64,000 bases of DNA, taken from assembly GCA_000328365.1 (NCBI GenBank), contig KB312171.1, forward strand, positions 199,699 to 263,698, written 5' to 3'. The DNA is from Capitella teleta. Taxonomy: Eukaryota; Annelida; Polychaeta; Capitellidae. Position numbers and translations under genes: made by a program. Of this stretch, positions 62,561 to 64,000 are shown piece by piece (the first letter of the stretch is position 1; each line of letters begins with the position of its first letter). The notes below the pieces were generated by a model. It saw only the letters and a program-made list of their open reading frames with translations. It was not told the DNA's origin and ran no database searches.

Positions 62561-64000
62561 GATGAGGTCACACTGACATACAATGCACCCCATGATGCTG
62601 ATATATACATATATTTCTATACGATACCCGCAGATACATAATGATAACAGTGCATCTTATACGTGAACAACGCATTCCATTTTTTTTAGCGTTTTAATTT
62701 ATTTTTGGATTAGTTAGGAGGTAAGGTGTATAATACACGGCATCATATAAATAGCTCATTATTTTCATGATTCGTATATGCATATAGTTGAATACCACCT
62801 TCTTTATAAACATGTTTACGTTCTTATCGTCTGACCACAGAGGAAGAATAACTATCCTGGACTCAAGCAGTCTTAAATAAATAATTAATAAATGCTGACA
62901 TACTTATATACCACAGACGAAGAACATTTCCTCCGTGTGTATGCTGTCCGGAGTGTGACGACACGTGGCTTCCGGATCCGGTCTCTGCATGTGGAATAAT
63001 CACGGATGCATGTGTCTGCGTAAAGCGCATGCCGATCCAGGAATGCTTATCCTGACTGTTGGATGAGTTTCCGTGGATTCGTCCAAGAGAAGAGCGCGGA
63101 GTCATTGCAGCATCGAAGGCTTACATATAATTATATTATATTCTGAGGTCGCCGTGAAATCACGCGTGCGCGCAACGTGTATGATTAATGACATTCTTAA
63201 TTTCTCATATAAGGAAGACATCGATCATATGACGATTTGCCACCACGCAGTGGACGGATGAAAGATCTCTGTCAACAACTCTTCAACGTTCTTCACAGAG
63301 TGACATTAACTACGTGCAATTAATTCGTTTATCTTTCAGCGTAATCAACGAGACCTTTGCTCCTACGCCGCTAGTCTCAGGGACGCAGTGCTGTCGCTCC
63401 GTTTGACCTTCCTATCATATGCAACGACTCCATTAATCTATTTCGTTTCAATCAGTTTCTGTCAATTTCATGACATTGTCTGCAATTAAACCTATCAGCA
63501 TTCTTGATTTATGGCATTGCTTTGGAAGTAAAATCGAGATATTGTTTTAATTATGTATTTGCATTTTCCCGAGGCAACTCAGATGCTGTGAGTATATTGC
63601 GGTAAATGATATATCAGATAACTACAACAGTATACGTGACTTATACGTGACCTATTAGTATTAATTAAGCGTCTTGTTTTCTAATGCTTATGTGTATACT
63701 ATAGACTCAACGCACTTCCTCGAGCGATGAGAAATTTAGGATTTTTTTCTATTTTATTAATTTTATTTGCTTACCAAAAGAGAGGGTTAAACTATAATTT
63801 ATTAATCGAGGGATTTTAAAACATTATAATTAATGCTGCACGTTATGAAAACTTTACATTGATCTCCAAATGCTTCGCCGGTGAAAGGGGCTTGCGTTAA
63901 TTAGGCCACGCTTGTCGCTTTTACGTCTCCACCAATACTCGCTCGTGTTAATTAAGTATAATTATCGATATCTACGCGTATCTCACAAGCAACCCACTTC
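62561..64000. other. Right-end spacer
   Basis: No coding ORF, RNA gene or mobile element recognised; AT-rich with no notable repeats. Confidence 0.35.

Overview
The window is nuclear DNA from an animal, most likely a marine invertebrate. It carries spliced genes, AATAAA poly(A) signals, a Fezf zinc-finger gene, an animal chloride-type alpha-amylase, ORC5 and SSR4 (TRAP-delta). Ty3/gypsy fossils, LINE fragments, hAT remnants and a mariner-like MITE are scattered through AT-rich, microsatellite-rich spacers. Most introns are unusually short (about 47-64 bp) while the spacers are long, so the genome has compact introns without being compact overall. I cannot name the phylum from the sequence alone.

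Layout. 1-6.8 kb is a pile-up of broken retroelements: two or three gypsy pieces and four LINE pieces. 7.6-9.2 kb (+) holds a complete four-exon alpha-amylase. 10.6-13.1 kb (-) holds a seven-exon gene that I reconstructed from splice phases. It encodes a secreted protein with a leucine-rich-repeat head, plexin-like TIG/IPT domains and a C-terminal GPI-anchor-like tail, an architecture I do not recognise. 16.2-19.3 kb (+) holds a fourteen-exon ORC5. 19.4-28.2 kb is a spacer with a hAT relic, a tRNA-headed SINE and a 666-bp MITE. 28.2-29.0 kb (+) holds a BTB/T1 (KCTD-like) gene. It lies tail to tail, 45 bp between stop codons, with a four-exon gene (29.1-35.0 kb, -) for a small secreted protein resembling the CCDC3/FAVINE N-terminal domain. 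A hAT remnant and a long (TTTA)n tract sit in that gene's first intron. 36.9-38.5 kb is a 5'-truncated LINE. 38.8-41.6 kb (+) is SSR4; its first intron contains a 50-N assembly gap flanked by two near-identical copies of about 545 bp. 41.6-64 kb is gene-poor around one gene, Fezf (52.0-53.3 kb, +), whose coding region is intronless.

The Fezf neighbourhood looks regulatory. It has a GC box, CCAAT boxes and two candidate TATA promoters, several palindromic CREs, a perfect DR1, many RFX-type X-box palindromes including a tight cluster about 3 kb downstream, a 0.9-kb minisatellite with higher-order structure, and two TATA promoters with no open reading frame after them. The genes are functionally unrelated housekeeping, digestive, surface and developmental genes, as expected in an animal genome. 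The most novel-looking item is the LRR-TIG-GPI protein, followed by the X-box clustering and the small-intron architecture.
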